64,000 bases of DNA from Eutreptiella sp. 'Long Island Sound 2002' (taxonomy: Eukaryota; Euglenozoa; Euglenophyceae; Eutreptiales; Eutreptiaceae): assembly GCA_964036045.1 (NCBI GenBank), contig OZ038402.1, positions 946,445 to 1,010,444 on the forward strand, written 5' to 3'. The notes below the pieces were generated by a model. It ran no database searches, had not been told where the DNA came from, and saw only the letters and a program-made list of their open reading frames with translations. The position numbers were made by a program, and so were the translations under genes. Shown in pieces: positions 43,940 to 52,999 of this stretch; positions within the stretch are counted from its first letter, which is position 1; every line of letters begins with the position of its first letter.

Positions 43940-44360
43940 CAAGGCAAACGCATAGGCAGAAGGCAATTGTCGTTGGAATACGCACGTTTCAGTTCCATTG
44001 GGAACCAGTGCAGGTGTGTGGCAGAGTACACGGGTGAAAGCATGGCAAAAAAAAAAATCGGGGGTGGTATGATAGGTGTGAAGCGCTTAGCCCCTGCAGA
44101 ACGCGTAGAACGCGTAGGAAGACTTCCGGAGGCAGACTCAGAGGCACCGGACCGAAACACGCAGGACGCGCAACACACGCAGCACGCGTAGCACCAAGAC
44201 AGAGGCAGATGCAGGAGGCAATTGTGCTTCTCTCCTCGAAAATGGTTGAATTGAGCTAAACGGATAGTTCCATTGCGTCGGGCACCCTCGAAAACCCCCC
44301 GGAAGCACAAAACAATCATAAAAGCAAAAACGCGACAAAATTTCGTGCTATGCGTTCTAC
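43940..44360 (-). other. Upstream exon-like segments of the seven-exon gene
   Basis: A segment near 44044-43960 reads SPVYSATHLHWFPMELK, similar to APLYPATHSQWLQ at the presumed start (43786), and 44290-44215 reads GCPTQWNYPFSS. These look like repeated or alternative first exons separated by introns 1 and 2. An A-run at 44046-44056 and the lack of a clean frame leave the 5' end unresolved. Confidence 0.35.
44094..44194 (-). other. CGCGT-family intron 1
   Basis: 101 bp, minus strand GTGCTACGCGTGCTGCG..CGCGTTCTGCAG, with GGTGCCTCTGAGTCTGCCTC in the middle. It is the most regular member of the family. Confidence 0.7.
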
Positions 44361-44372
44361 GCGTGGTAGCCA

Positions 44373-45549
44373 AAGGACGTTCGCACCCTGTCAAGTTGCT
44401 TCATGGCAAACCCGCGAACTTGTGGTAAAAGAGCCCTGTAGCCATGCGAAAGTGTTGTCACTTCCTCTGCCTAAAGACCAAGCAAGTCGTCGAGGTAGAG
44501 ATCCTAATGAGGGGGCTTCCCCGCGACGGTCTCCCAGTGAAAATTGTTGTGGGCCACCCTAACCTCTTGTCGTAGCTCATGAATGATGTTGATTGATTCT
44601 TGCGCGAGAACGTACCACCACCGTCGATCTGAGTCTTCCAATGTGCCTCCAGCACTGTGGTACCGTCTACCCCCTTGACACGGTCGTCGAATACCCTAAT
44701 ACTTAGTGGTGGTGGTAGAGAGGGGATGGTAATGGGGTCGTTGTTGTGCGTCACCCATAGCCCAGCGGACGTTGTTTCTTGTTGCCCATGTTCACTCCAT
44801 TGGTGAGGGGAGTCACTTCGGAGGGAGTACACGGGACTTGACAAACTTGGATCCTTTTCCATGGACAGGCAAAGGCGGTGCAGCAAAGGTCCTTGCCATG
44901 ATGGCTTTTTCCGAGAGGCCCCTTGGGAGGCATCTGCTTGGAGGTCCAAGCACCCGTCGTCATCCAGGTTCTCGAGGTACACTGTCTCCTGGCGGATATC
45001 CCCATTGACGGTAGCTTGGCCGTACTCAAACGGGTGCTCCGGGTCTTCGCCATTGGGCCGTACCGCCACAAGCTGCAGATCTGGGTTCCCTTCCAAAATA
45101 TCGTGTAGCACATCACTGAAGCACCCTGGGGATCGCTTGGGGGTGAACGCGGGCAGCACCTTGACATCCGCCAAGGCACCATCGCATTGCACCCGCACTC
45201 TCTGCCTCTCAAAGATGTATTGTGTGGGCATTTTGGCAGCATGAGCCACCGCTGCCCCCGTCTTGGTCCCCACACTGCCAATCCATCACTTTGCAAGGTT
45301 GTCCACTTTTGGCATTGCAATAGAAGAGAGGAGCCAACACAGGTGCTAACACAACACAGGTGCCGTAGACAGATTTCAAAGCACGGGCTTGTCCGTAGAC
45401 AGGGGGTGCAAACAAGCTTCAGGACAGGCAGCTGTTGTAAGACAGGTGGCACAAGACAGGGGGGCTGTCGTCCGACAGACCCCTTGTGTTGTGCAAAGAC
45501 AGGGGCTGCTTCGCCGAAACGCAAGCGCACAACGCAACCGCTTGTATAT
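44373..45549. repeat. 1.17-kb duplication, copy 2
   Basis: Direct-orientation copy of 37303-38471. Boundaries are abrupt on both sides; the left edge abuts the 5' region of the seven-exon gene. The ~6-kb interval between the copies contains the piggyBac gene and the seven-exon gene. Confidence 0.95.
44458..45273 (-). CDS. N-terminal exon of the transposon-associated protein (copy 2)
   Basis: 271-aa ORF nearly identical to 37386-38198, with one extra residue from the 3-bp indel and a few substitutions. It has the FSDVLHDILEGNPDLQL, VAVRPNGED and NNDPITIP blocks. Unlike copy 1 it is cut off downstream at 44373, so it is a partial gene. Upstream is the GACAG-repeat tract at 45370-45515. Confidence 0.55.
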   Translation of the reverse strand: MGTKTGAAVAHAAKMPTQYIFERQRVRVQCDGALADVKVLPAFTPKRSPGCFSDVLHDILEGNPDLQLVAVRPNGEDPEHPFEYGQATVNGDIRQETVYLENLDDDGCLDLQADASQGASRKKPSWQGPLLHRLCLSMEKDPSLSSPVYSLRSDSPHQWSEHGQQETTSAGLWVTHNNDPITIPSLPPPLSIRVFDDRVKGVDGTTVLEAHWKTQIDGGGTFSRKNQSTSFMSYDKRLGWPTTIFTGRPSRGSPLIRISTSTTCLVFRQRK

Positions 45550-45985
45550 GCGGGCTATTTTCACCGGGTATGTGTATAAAGTCCGATGTCTGATGTCTTA
45601 TATGGGATGTTGTGTGTGCAGTCTGTCCAAGAAGATGCCTGATGTTCCTGCCTATTGGAGATGGGTCTGAGGGTCTAATGCCTAGAGGAACTTGGGAGAA
45701 ACTATGCCTAAATCAAATCTCCCCCCCCCCAAATGAAAAGGGAGGACACAATTGGAAAATCATTGGGCATCCACCTTGGACAATCAGAAACATGGCAATA
45801 TGGGGTGCAGCCAAGGAAGGATGGCCTTGGAACCCCCCCCCCCCCTTCCGGCGATTTTCTACTCCTACACGTTATGACGGCACCAGAAGACTTTGAACAC
45901 AAACACCGCACCTTCAATGCGCCTACTTTGGGGATGTTGGGTCCTGGGTTGGTCATGCCCGATTTTTGGGTGTTTTTGGAAACCC
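45550..45985. other. Spacer
   Basis: No gene supported. C-runs at 45721-45730 and 45834-45845. Less GC-biased than flanks. Confidence 0.35.
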
Positions 45986-45989
45986 CGTT

Positions 45990-46130
45990 TTGGGCAAGAC
46001 CCCCTTAGGAACCCCCCTTCCTGGCCAAGAAGGGGGGTTCCTAGGGGGGTTCCTGGGCAGGAACACCCCCCTTCCTAGAGCCTTTCCTTACCCCCCTTCC
46101 TAGACCCTTCCTATGACCCTTCCTATCCCG
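45990..46130. repeat. TTCCTG-family repeat tract
   Basis: Tandem CCTTCCTAGACCC / GGAACCCCCCTTCCTGG words. The same family fills 47920-48182, 49922-50297 and 52380-52525. It lies at the 3' side of the locus B transposase and could be a terminal intron or UTR. Confidence 0.75.
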
Positions 46131-46194
46131 AGGCAATAGCACACAAATCCGTTCGCTGGGGCTTGAATCGTATTGTGCCACCACATTGATGTTG

Positions 46195-48300
46195 TCACTG
46201 GTCCACATGCCGCTTGCGTCGCTTGACAACGGCTGCACCGCGGCCTTGTCGCGCCTCATACAATTGCAAACCGACACTCAATGCGTCAATGTGCACCACG
46301 TGCCTCATTCCGAGGCGTGTGATGCGGGGTCGCCGAAGGCACCAACTGCGCATCGAGTTTTTAGGATGCCGCTTGAACGGTTGGTTTCTGCATTCCGTCG
46401 GAACGCTGCGAAAAATGTACAAACTCCCAAAGCGGCGCGCAAAATATGCGCTGTGATCACATGCCCAATGTACCCAAGGGGTCACACCCCATTGCAATTT
46501 ACCCCAACACTCCCCTAAACGGTCTCTCGCGGACTCCCATTCCTTGCGTTCGGCACTGTGTTAGCCAATCCCTTTTGCGCCAGAGCGCGTGCATTCGATG
46601 CATTGATAATAACACATGCTTCATCAATAGGAAAAATTTAACGCCACCAAAGGCCACGTCGGGTAGGTTGTCCTGCAATACAGCCACAACTCGGCCATGT
46701 AATGCATTGTCTTAAAAAAACATGTTGCCACCTACTATATCAATTTTTCCGGCCTTGGTTGGCCGGGGAGCCAACCGCTCAGCATGCAGAACATTTTTCA
46801 CGTCATCCAAAAGCTTGTGAAGCTCCAAAACCAAGGCTTTCTCTGCGCCCCTTGCAGCACGGGCAACGTCGGGTGCACCGTTTTCAATCAAATCTTTCAA
46901 TGTTTCATTGACTCGCTTCAGAATTGCGTTCGCAATACGACACGAGCCATGCTCCACGTCACCAACGCGGTTGCATGGTCCAGTTGCCCTCAAAAATTGC
47001 ATGGTCCAATTGCCCTCAAATATGAGCCCCACCTGCATTGGGCCGGTACAAAATTGGCACGTGCCAAGGAGTCAATGCAATGGCAGTCCACCCAACATGT
47101 CCCCTTGTGATAAATGGCCGGGAGCATGGCTTTGCTATCACATGTGAAGGCACATACACCGGGGATGCGATTCCCCAAGTGCCAAACATCCACAGTGACC
47201 AAAACATCCAAAACATCCTGATTCAGGGTTTGCCTTAGCGTCCATGGCCCGGAGACAGTGCGTGTCATCGGGACCATCGAGCGCCCACCACGTCGCCTAG
47301 CGTCGCACGTCGCTTGCAGCCGCTACACCCTCTTACCAAACGGTCACGTGGATGTCGCACTTGGTGGCCGAGGTCTGCCACAGTGGTGTGGCATCTGCGC
47401 AAATGATAATCAAGAGCCGGTCTTGGCGAGGGATGTTAAACGTACCGCACGCCCTACTCAACGTCCGCTGTCTTTGCACTACTTCAAGGAGTGGACATAC
47501 AGCGGCAGAGGCGCGATACCACCCCCGATGAAACCTCGAGGGCGGTTGAGACATATGACAACAGTTTGCTGCGCCCCTCCATTAATTCCCTTCGTGTACA
47601 ATTGCGCTTCAGTTTTAACATGTTGCGCGTGGAGAGGCTCATTTGCTGTGCCGTTGCAACACTTGGATCACTTCCTCGGGGACATGATGTTCGTCGTCAT
47701 CGCGCACCTCTTGGCTGCCCGACTCAATCACTATACCGTTACCGGTTGTGCGCACAACGATGTCGTCATGTCCAAGCACAGCGCCCGAACCACAACGTCG
47801 CGAATGCATTTTTGTCTCTGTCGCCGTGCATCAACCTCCAGATCCCAATACGGGGTCACACAAAGGACACTGCCAAAGAAATTGGCAACGGCCTTTTGCA
47901 TTACATTTAAAATGAAAGCCTGCCAATAATTGTGAGGGCAGGATGTGCACAGGAACCCCACAGGAACCCCCTTCCTGCACAGGAACCCCCCCCCCCTTCC
48001 TGGCCAGGAACTATCCCAGGAACCCCACAGGAACCACCCTTCTTGTACAGGAAAACCCTTCCTGGACCCCTTCCTGGACTCCTTCCTGCACAGGAACCCC
48101 CCGCCTTCCTGTACAAGAACCCCCTTCCTGTACCCCTTCCTAGACACTTTCTGCACAGGAACCCCCCCCCCCCTTCCTGTACCTTGTGTTTCGGTGTACT
48201 GCCCCATCGCAACCGCAACAGATGTTACCCGGGTCCTCTCAAATGCCGTTGTCACATCAGGGCCAGACAATGCATCCTTGGCTGCATTCCAACCACACAT
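46195..48300 (-). pseudogene. D-D-E-like transposase (locus B), several frames
   Basis: Minus-strand order: exon 48300-48183 (VTTAFERTRVTSVAVAMGQ), intron 48182-47920, exon 47919-47731 (AFILNVMQKAVANFFGSVL). Then CADATPLWQTSATKCDIHVT (about 47420), VLVTVDVWHLGNRIPG, CAFTCDSKAMLPAIYHKGTC (about 47120), LKDLIENGAPDVARAARG, HVLLSMHRMHALW, and RSVPTECRNQPFK (about 46400). The Asp in DATPLW, the Asp in CDSKAM and the Glu in PTECRN are candidates for a D-D-E RNase-H-fold triad. The DATxxW..SAT..D and GDxKA patterns resemble large algal and fungal transposases such as the KDZ group. Frames change at least four times, so it is decayed or intron-split. Confidence 0.55.
47920..48182 (-). other. Intron built of TTCCTG-family repeats (transposase, locus B)
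   Basis: 263 bp, minus strand ACACAAG|GTACAGGAAGGGGG..ATTATTGGCAG|GCTTTC. Between the splice sites it is almost wholly TTCCTGTRCAGGAA and G-run units. The sense strand is G-rich, opposite to the intron at 49922-50297. Confidence 0.75.
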
Positions 48301-48780
48301 GCCATGGAACTGCGTCCATGCTTGGAGACCTTGGAAATCTCCGTGGTGCCCCCAAAGGTGAAGCTATGTGAAGCTCCCCGCTCGTGGCACCACATTACGT
48401 GCCCTGCGCACGACGTGACTACTATCCTACGCGACTGTCGCGCACAAAATAGGATAAGGGTTAGATATGCGTCAGGGTTACGCCAAAAAGGACTAGTTAT
48501 TGGTTATGGGTTAAGGTATGGATTTTTTTTTGCGTACTCCGTCCCACAACCCTTGGCGCATTCGCACAGCCTTGCATGCATGCGTGCAATCTTGGGAGTG
48601 GGCTGGTCACAACACACGTGTACCGCAACCACCGGAACGCAACTCCCTCTCAGTGTGCCACCAAGGGTTGTCTCTCCACGTCTCATGCCCACAAAACCCG
48701 AGCACCCCTCAACAGCCGCCAAGGCCGGAGGGACACTCGGGATCCTTGCGCTCTCATCGCCACCGTGCCTCGCCACTCCT
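48301..48780. other. Spacer between the two locus B genes
   Basis: No gene supported. A T-run lies near 48522-48530. Confidence 0.3.
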
Positions 48781-48782
48781 CA

Positions 48783-49500
48783 TCACTTGCTGGGGCTGGG
48801 GCCCTGGCCGTACGTCCGGTGGAGGATGCTCAACGCCCGGTCACATTCCGCAGCTTTCTCCTCGAGCAGAGACTCGGCCTTGACCCTGCCTGCCTGCGCC
48901 TCGCGCGCCACGTCTTCGGCAGCTTCCAACCGGTCTTCCAAGGCAACCTGTCGTGCCTGCAAACTTGCAATGGTTGCCTCGTGCTTGACAACCTGTTCCC
49001 GTGCTTCGCGCTCCTTCTTGGTTGCCTACTCTGTGGCCCGCTCTGCCCGGGTCTTGCCGTCACTTGCCATCGCCTTCTCAACGGCATCAATCAACACCTC
49101 CTTCAACGCCGTGCGCACGACCTCCTGCAACCCAGGTGCCAGCTTCGTGATCACTGTCCCCGTGTCCATTGCCATTGGACTTGCCCGCCCCGGGCTGCCC
49201 GGTACCCGCCGCTTGGAGGGGGAGTCGGTGATGACGGTCCTCGGGGCAGGTTGCTTCGTGGATCCCCGCACCGCCCTCTCTGATTGCCTCGACTTGACCT
49301 CGGCCCCAGGTTGCCGCCACAGTGGCCGTGTATTTGCGTCCGTGCCGGCCTCCTTTTTCACGTGTGAGTGTCCACCGAATTGACCCTGTTCGTGCCGCTT
49401 GCGGTACTTCTCCAACCACTCGTCAACCGCGTCCTGCACCTCAATGGGGACACCGGCATCCAAACCCATCAGCCTTGCCAGATTCTTCCGCGTCTTGAAG
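48783..49500 (-). pseudogene. Coiled-coil C terminus of the transposon-associated protein (locus B)
   Basis: The frame runs KTRKNLARLMGLDAGVPIEV, DAVDEWLEKYRKRHEQGQ, a basic Ser/Pro/Thr linker, then LAPGLQEVVRTALKEVLIDA. After ERATE there is an in-frame TAG (49029-49031), and the same frame continues KKEREAREQVVKHEATIASL through LEDRLEAAEDVAREAQAG to a stop at 48783. The region after the stop is a clear heptad coiled coil, parallel to the one ending locus A. The TAG is one base from a Gln codon, so it is probably a recent nonsense change. No enzyme motif. Confidence 0.6.
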
Positions 49501-49921
49501 CTAGTCTACTCGCTGTACACCAAGAAAGACCATGTGTTGCTGGCCTTGGCATGGCCAACAAGGCACAAGTACTGCGCAACCACGTACGTCTTGCCATGTC
49601 CTGCATGCCCCTGGGGCAGCTCGGCCAGGCTGCTCGTACATGCCACTGGCAACCGCAGTTGCAGGGCAGTGGCTGCCTTCCCCTTCCAGACGGTCAGTGT
49701 GCGGTAAATACCATGTGCCCGACTCCCTGGTAACATGACTGTGCATGTCCGTGATGGTCGGCGTCGATTGCAACAGCCATGTGGGAGGGTCTTGAAGACT
49801 TGGTGCTCGCCCCTCCACAGCCCGCGCAGCCTCCGATGGTGCCACTGGCAGCGGGGCTGCCCACTCCTCCTCATCGACAGACTTCAGGACCAGCCGCGGG
49901 TACACGTCGAAGTCAGCCTGA
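49501..49921 (-). CDS. Middle exon of the transposon-associated protein (locus B)
   Basis: It begins after the acceptor CGTACTTCTCTTCAG with ADFDVYPRLVLKSVDEEEWA, aligning with VDVLPAMDM of locus A at the same place. Further down, two frames look protein-like: THTDRL-type sequence in one and TYVVAQYLCLVGHAKASNTW in another. A frameshift near 49700 is therefore likely. Confidence 0.5.
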
Positions 49922-50297
49922 AGAGAAGTACGCAAAATGCCACTGACGACAGGAAGGGGTCCAGGAAGGGGGTTCCTGCGCATGAAGGGGGGGGGTTCCT
50001 GTGCAGGAAGGGTCCAGGAAGGGTCTAGGAAGGGGTCCAACAAGGGGGTTCCAGTGCAGGAAGGGGGGGGGGTTCCTGTGCAGGTAGGGGGTTCTTGGGG
50101 GGTTCTTGGGATGGTACCTGTGCAGGAAGGGGGGGGGGGGTTCCTGTGCAGCAAGGGGGTTCCTGGGGGGTTCCTGGGACGGTTCCTGTGCAGCAAGGGG
50201 GGGAGTTACTGAGTAGCATGCACATGCCACAGCCCACACACTGTGCCCCGTTCAAGCCCTCAAACTGCCCTCCCCTTGCATTGCCACTACCGCTGAC
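49922..50297 (-). other. Intron built of TTCCTG-family repeats (coiled-coil gene, locus B)
   Basis: It follows VLFAK (minus GCCAAGG|GTCAGCGG) and ends TTCTCTTCAG. The inner part is CTTCCTGCACAGGAACCCCC units. The sense strand is C-rich, the opposite orientation to the family member at 47920-48182. Exact 5' splice base is uncertain. Confidence 0.65.
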
Positions 50298-50613
50298 CCT
50301 TGGCAAACAGTACTGACCATATATTTGCCCCATCGCATTGTGAACCCCTCCAACCAAAGGCCCTGCCATTCAAAGGGGACAGAGTGTCAACCTGCTGGCA
50401 TGCGCACCAAAAGGCCTGCTCCTGTGCCACCTTGGTGTTGCGAACGATCGCCCCGGCCGCCATCAACAAGCTCGGGTCCACGGGTCTGGGCTCGGGTGGT
50501 GCCATCTCCATCCGGTACACCAACACGTCACTGCTCTCCTCGGTACCCCGGTCGAATCCTCCGAATCGGCCGTTCACCACCACCAAAATGCTCCCAGGCG
50601 GCGTAACCAACAA
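50298..50613 (-). CDS. W-CACQQV exon (locus B)
   Basis: The frame reads PPGSILVVVNGRFGGFDRGT, SDVLVYRMEMAPPEPRPVDP, EQAFWCACQQVDTL and NIWSVLFAK. Parallel to 30538-30789 in locus A (W-CACQQV and LVLFAI). Strand-like hydrophobic runs suggest a folded domain. Family unknown. Confidence 0.55.
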
Positions 50614-50639
50614 GGCGTGGTGTTCGAATCTCGGCCAGG

Positions 50640-51060
50640 GCAGCCATTCGCTCTCGTGTGCAAGTCCTCCAGCTTGGGGGTTGTGTCAGCGGGAATCACA
50701 TGTGGTGCGGCCGCTGCCTCGTAATGCCCGGTGTAAAGCGTCGTTCCATCTGATGAAATCAAACATGTCACCATGTGCTGAAGGGCAGGGACACGACTCG
50801 GATCCGCGGCCTCGGCACTGCCCACATCGGATGTTGCTGCTTGTGCTGCTTCAGTGTCGCAGTGGCTACACTCGATTCCCGTGTGATTGCGGCAAAGGAC
50901 TTGGACTGCACACCCAAAACACTTCTCACTTGTCGGCTTCTCGCAGCATGCGTGGACTCCACAACTCACAAGCGGCCTTGTGCGCCCAAAACGGGGGCGT
51001 GAGGGTAGGTGATATGACACGGTATGCGTTGACAGCCCGCACAACCCAATAATACGGCGG
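50640..51060 (-). CDS. Cys-cluster exon (locus B)
   Basis: Minus-strand frame with RTRPLVSCGVHACCEKP, KCFGCAVQVLCRNHTGIECS and HC: eight Cys and two His in about 40 residues, a treble-clef or CxC-type zinc module. It is followed by SSDGTTLYTGHYEAAAAP. CxC clusters are known N-terminal to KDZ transposases, which is compatible but not proof. It lies in the ORF 50574-51191. Confidence 0.5.
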
Positions 51061-51200
51061 GAGCCCGGTTCCGCAGCCAATGGCAGGCCGCCTCCTTCAT
51101 GCACCACCGTCGAGCAGATCACCCATAGGGAACCCCTTCGCATTGGCATGCGGTGGATCATCCGAGGCCGAGGGAAGGCACGGGCCGACATGGCGACGAA

Positions 51201-51660
51201 CTATGCGCAAACATCATCGTCAGGAATATCCATTGACAGTGCTGAGAACAAGGAGAGGGCGATGCCATCCACAGGAAGTGACGCTGTTGGGAAATCTCCG
51301 TGCGGCAGTTGTCGAACGTGGGTGATGGACTCGATGTACCCTTGCATCATGACGTGCGGCGTCTTGCCCAAGATCGCCTCCAGCTTGGTCTTCACCCGCG
51401 TCACCATGGCCGTCAGGCGCGGCAGGTCCCACAGCTGGATGTGTTCCTCCCCATCCGGATGCTTGGGCATGTCCTCCGGCTTCCCCCACACAATCTTGCG
51501 GTCCGGCGGGTCCTGACCTCGGCCACCAACTGGGCGGTTGTGGTTGAAGATGCGGGCCCAGTGCTCCTGGGCGATCGCCAATGCCTCCTTGTGCGCCTCC
51601 TCCACCTCATACTTCGGAAAAAAAAACCCCGGATGAACAAGTGCTGCAGGTTGGCAAGCC
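51201..51660 (-). CDS. NNDPI/helical exon (locus B)
   Basis: After NNDPIWLANLQHLFI in one frame, the frame 51605-51201 reads EEAHKEALAIAQEHWARIFN, a Gly/Arg-rich loop, HIQLWDLPRLTAMVTRVKTK and HVMMQGYIESITHVRQLPHG. It matches the order seen in the 37.2-38.2 kb copy (NNDPITIP; AHWKTQI; LDRVRTSL). The A-run at 51620-51626 separates the two frames. Confidence 0.5.
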
Positions 51661-51829
51661 AGATGGGGTCGTTGTTCACGGCAGTGGGGTAGTCACTCGA
51701 CGGCTCCAACAAGGGGTCGTCGTGCACGACAAGGAGCAGGGTGGAGGTGACGGGAAGGGAAAGCAGCCCGCTGGCCGCATAGGCACTCGGCACGGTGAGC
51801 CCGGGGTTATCGCCGTCCCACTCCCACGC

Positions 51830-52330
51830 TTAGCGCCTGGAGACGGAGTGGATGGGGAGGGTCTCCCAAACGGACTGCCGCGGATTAAAGAGGAACAGCT
51901 TCCTCTTGGCGGCCTCCTTGTACCACCCCTCCTTGGCTAAAGTGGCGGGCTTGGGCTTCGTGGAAGCGAAGCGGAGGGTGGTGGGCAGCTCGGCATCCAC
52001 CGGGTGGGCAGCCATGTAGTGGCTGTGGATCCGGGTGTGGTCGCTGGGCAGGCGGGTGGACAGGGACTCCAGCAAGGAGTACTCCGCTCCGCTGGGCCGC
52101 ACGTGGAAGGCGGTGATGTCGGGGTTGCGGCGCAGTGTCTCCGCAATGAGGTCTGAGAAAGCACACGGGTCCTTGTCGCGGAGGATGGACTTGGTGATGC
52201 GCACCCGGCCAACGGTCGTGCCCAGCGGCCAAATCACGACGGCGTTGGTTGGGATGCCCGTGTCTTGGAACGTCTGCCCCTCCGGAAGGGAGCAGCCACG
52301 TGTACTGGCGGGGCCTGTGACGGCCGCCAT
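51830..52330 (-). CDS. First exon of the transposon-associated protein (locus B)
   Basis: 166-aa ORF with TGIPTNAVVIWPLGTTVGRV, KDPCAFSDLIAETLRRNPDI and FHVRPSGAEYSLLESLS, then AAKRKLFLFNPRQSVWETLP. FSD..L..NPD..VRPxGxE is shared with 37386-38198 and 44458-45273. The start at 52330 (MAAVTG) is the first Met. A TTCCTG-repeat tract lies just upstream, so this may be exon 2 of a longer gene. Confidence 0.55.
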   Translation of the reverse strand: MAAVTGPASTRGCSLPEGQTFQDTGIPTNAVVIWPLGTTVGRVRITKSILRDKDPCAFSDLIAETLRRNPDITAFHVRPSGAEYSLLESLSTRLPSDHTRIHSHYMAAHPVDAELPTTLRFASTKPKPATLAKEGWYKEAAKRKLFLFNPRQSVWETLPIHSVSRR

Positions 52331-52379
52331 CCAATATCAAGGGAAGGGACATGCACACATTGCGAAAACCGGGCTGCCC

Positions 52380-52525
52380 TTTAAGGGGCAGGAAGGGTCA
52401 TAGGAAGGGGGGTTCCTGGCCAGGAAGGGGGGGGTTCCTGCCCAGGTCGGGGTCTAGGAAGGGTCTAGGAAGGAGGTTTCCTACCAGGAAAGGGTCCAGG
52501 AAGGGTACAAGAAGGGTAGTAGAAG
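52380..52525. repeat. TTCCTG-family repeat tract
   Basis: GGAAGGGTCTAGGAAGG and TTCCTGCCCAGG words, same family as the introns at 47.9 and 49.9 kb. It separates locus B from the composite element at 52.5-59.4 kb. Confidence 0.75.
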
Positions 52526-52580
52526 ACAGCACAACACAACAGAACAAAAGGGCACATGCAAATCTGTGGGAACCATCCTT

Positions 52581-52950
52581 TCAGTCATCGATGAGTCCAT
52601 CCATGTCATCCACCAGCTGCGAGCAACTGGGTTGGGAGCTGCTTGGTGGTGCTGGGAACGCATAACAGGGTCCGTGTCTGGCACAAAGGCATCCCACTGT
52701 GCCAACAATGGCAACACATGCTGCATAGCAAGGTCCCTCATTTGCCGCCGGTTACTGTTACCTGCCACCTTCACACCAAGGACATCTAGACAGTGCAACA
52801 ACGCCCCCCTTGTCCAATCACGCAGCTTGCCATTCTGCACTGCCATTACCAACTTCGCGTGCACCCTAGCCACACCACGCCCCTTATGTGGCTTACGTGG
52901 TGTGGCCAGTTCGTCTGCACTATTGTTCTCCCCCTCGTCACAGGCATCAT
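52581..52950 (-). CDS. SAP-like DNA-binding module, transposase C-terminal exon
   Basis: The minus-strand frame (ORF 52481-52969) has DEGENNSADELATPRKPHKG, then LVMAVQNGKLRDWTRGALLH and LDVLGVKVAGNSNRRQMRDL, which fits the helix-loop-helix of a SAP domain (hydrophobic pattern plus the G.S.R..L.D segment). A splice acceptor GAATGTTGCAG lies at about 52955, joining it plausibly to the zinc-finger end of the transposase ORF upstream. Another frame near 52600 ends VDDMDGLIDD, so a late frameshift is likely. Confidence 0.5.
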
Positions 52951-52999
52951 CTGCAACATTCACCACCACCTCCGCACAAGGACGCGGACTTGCGCAAAA

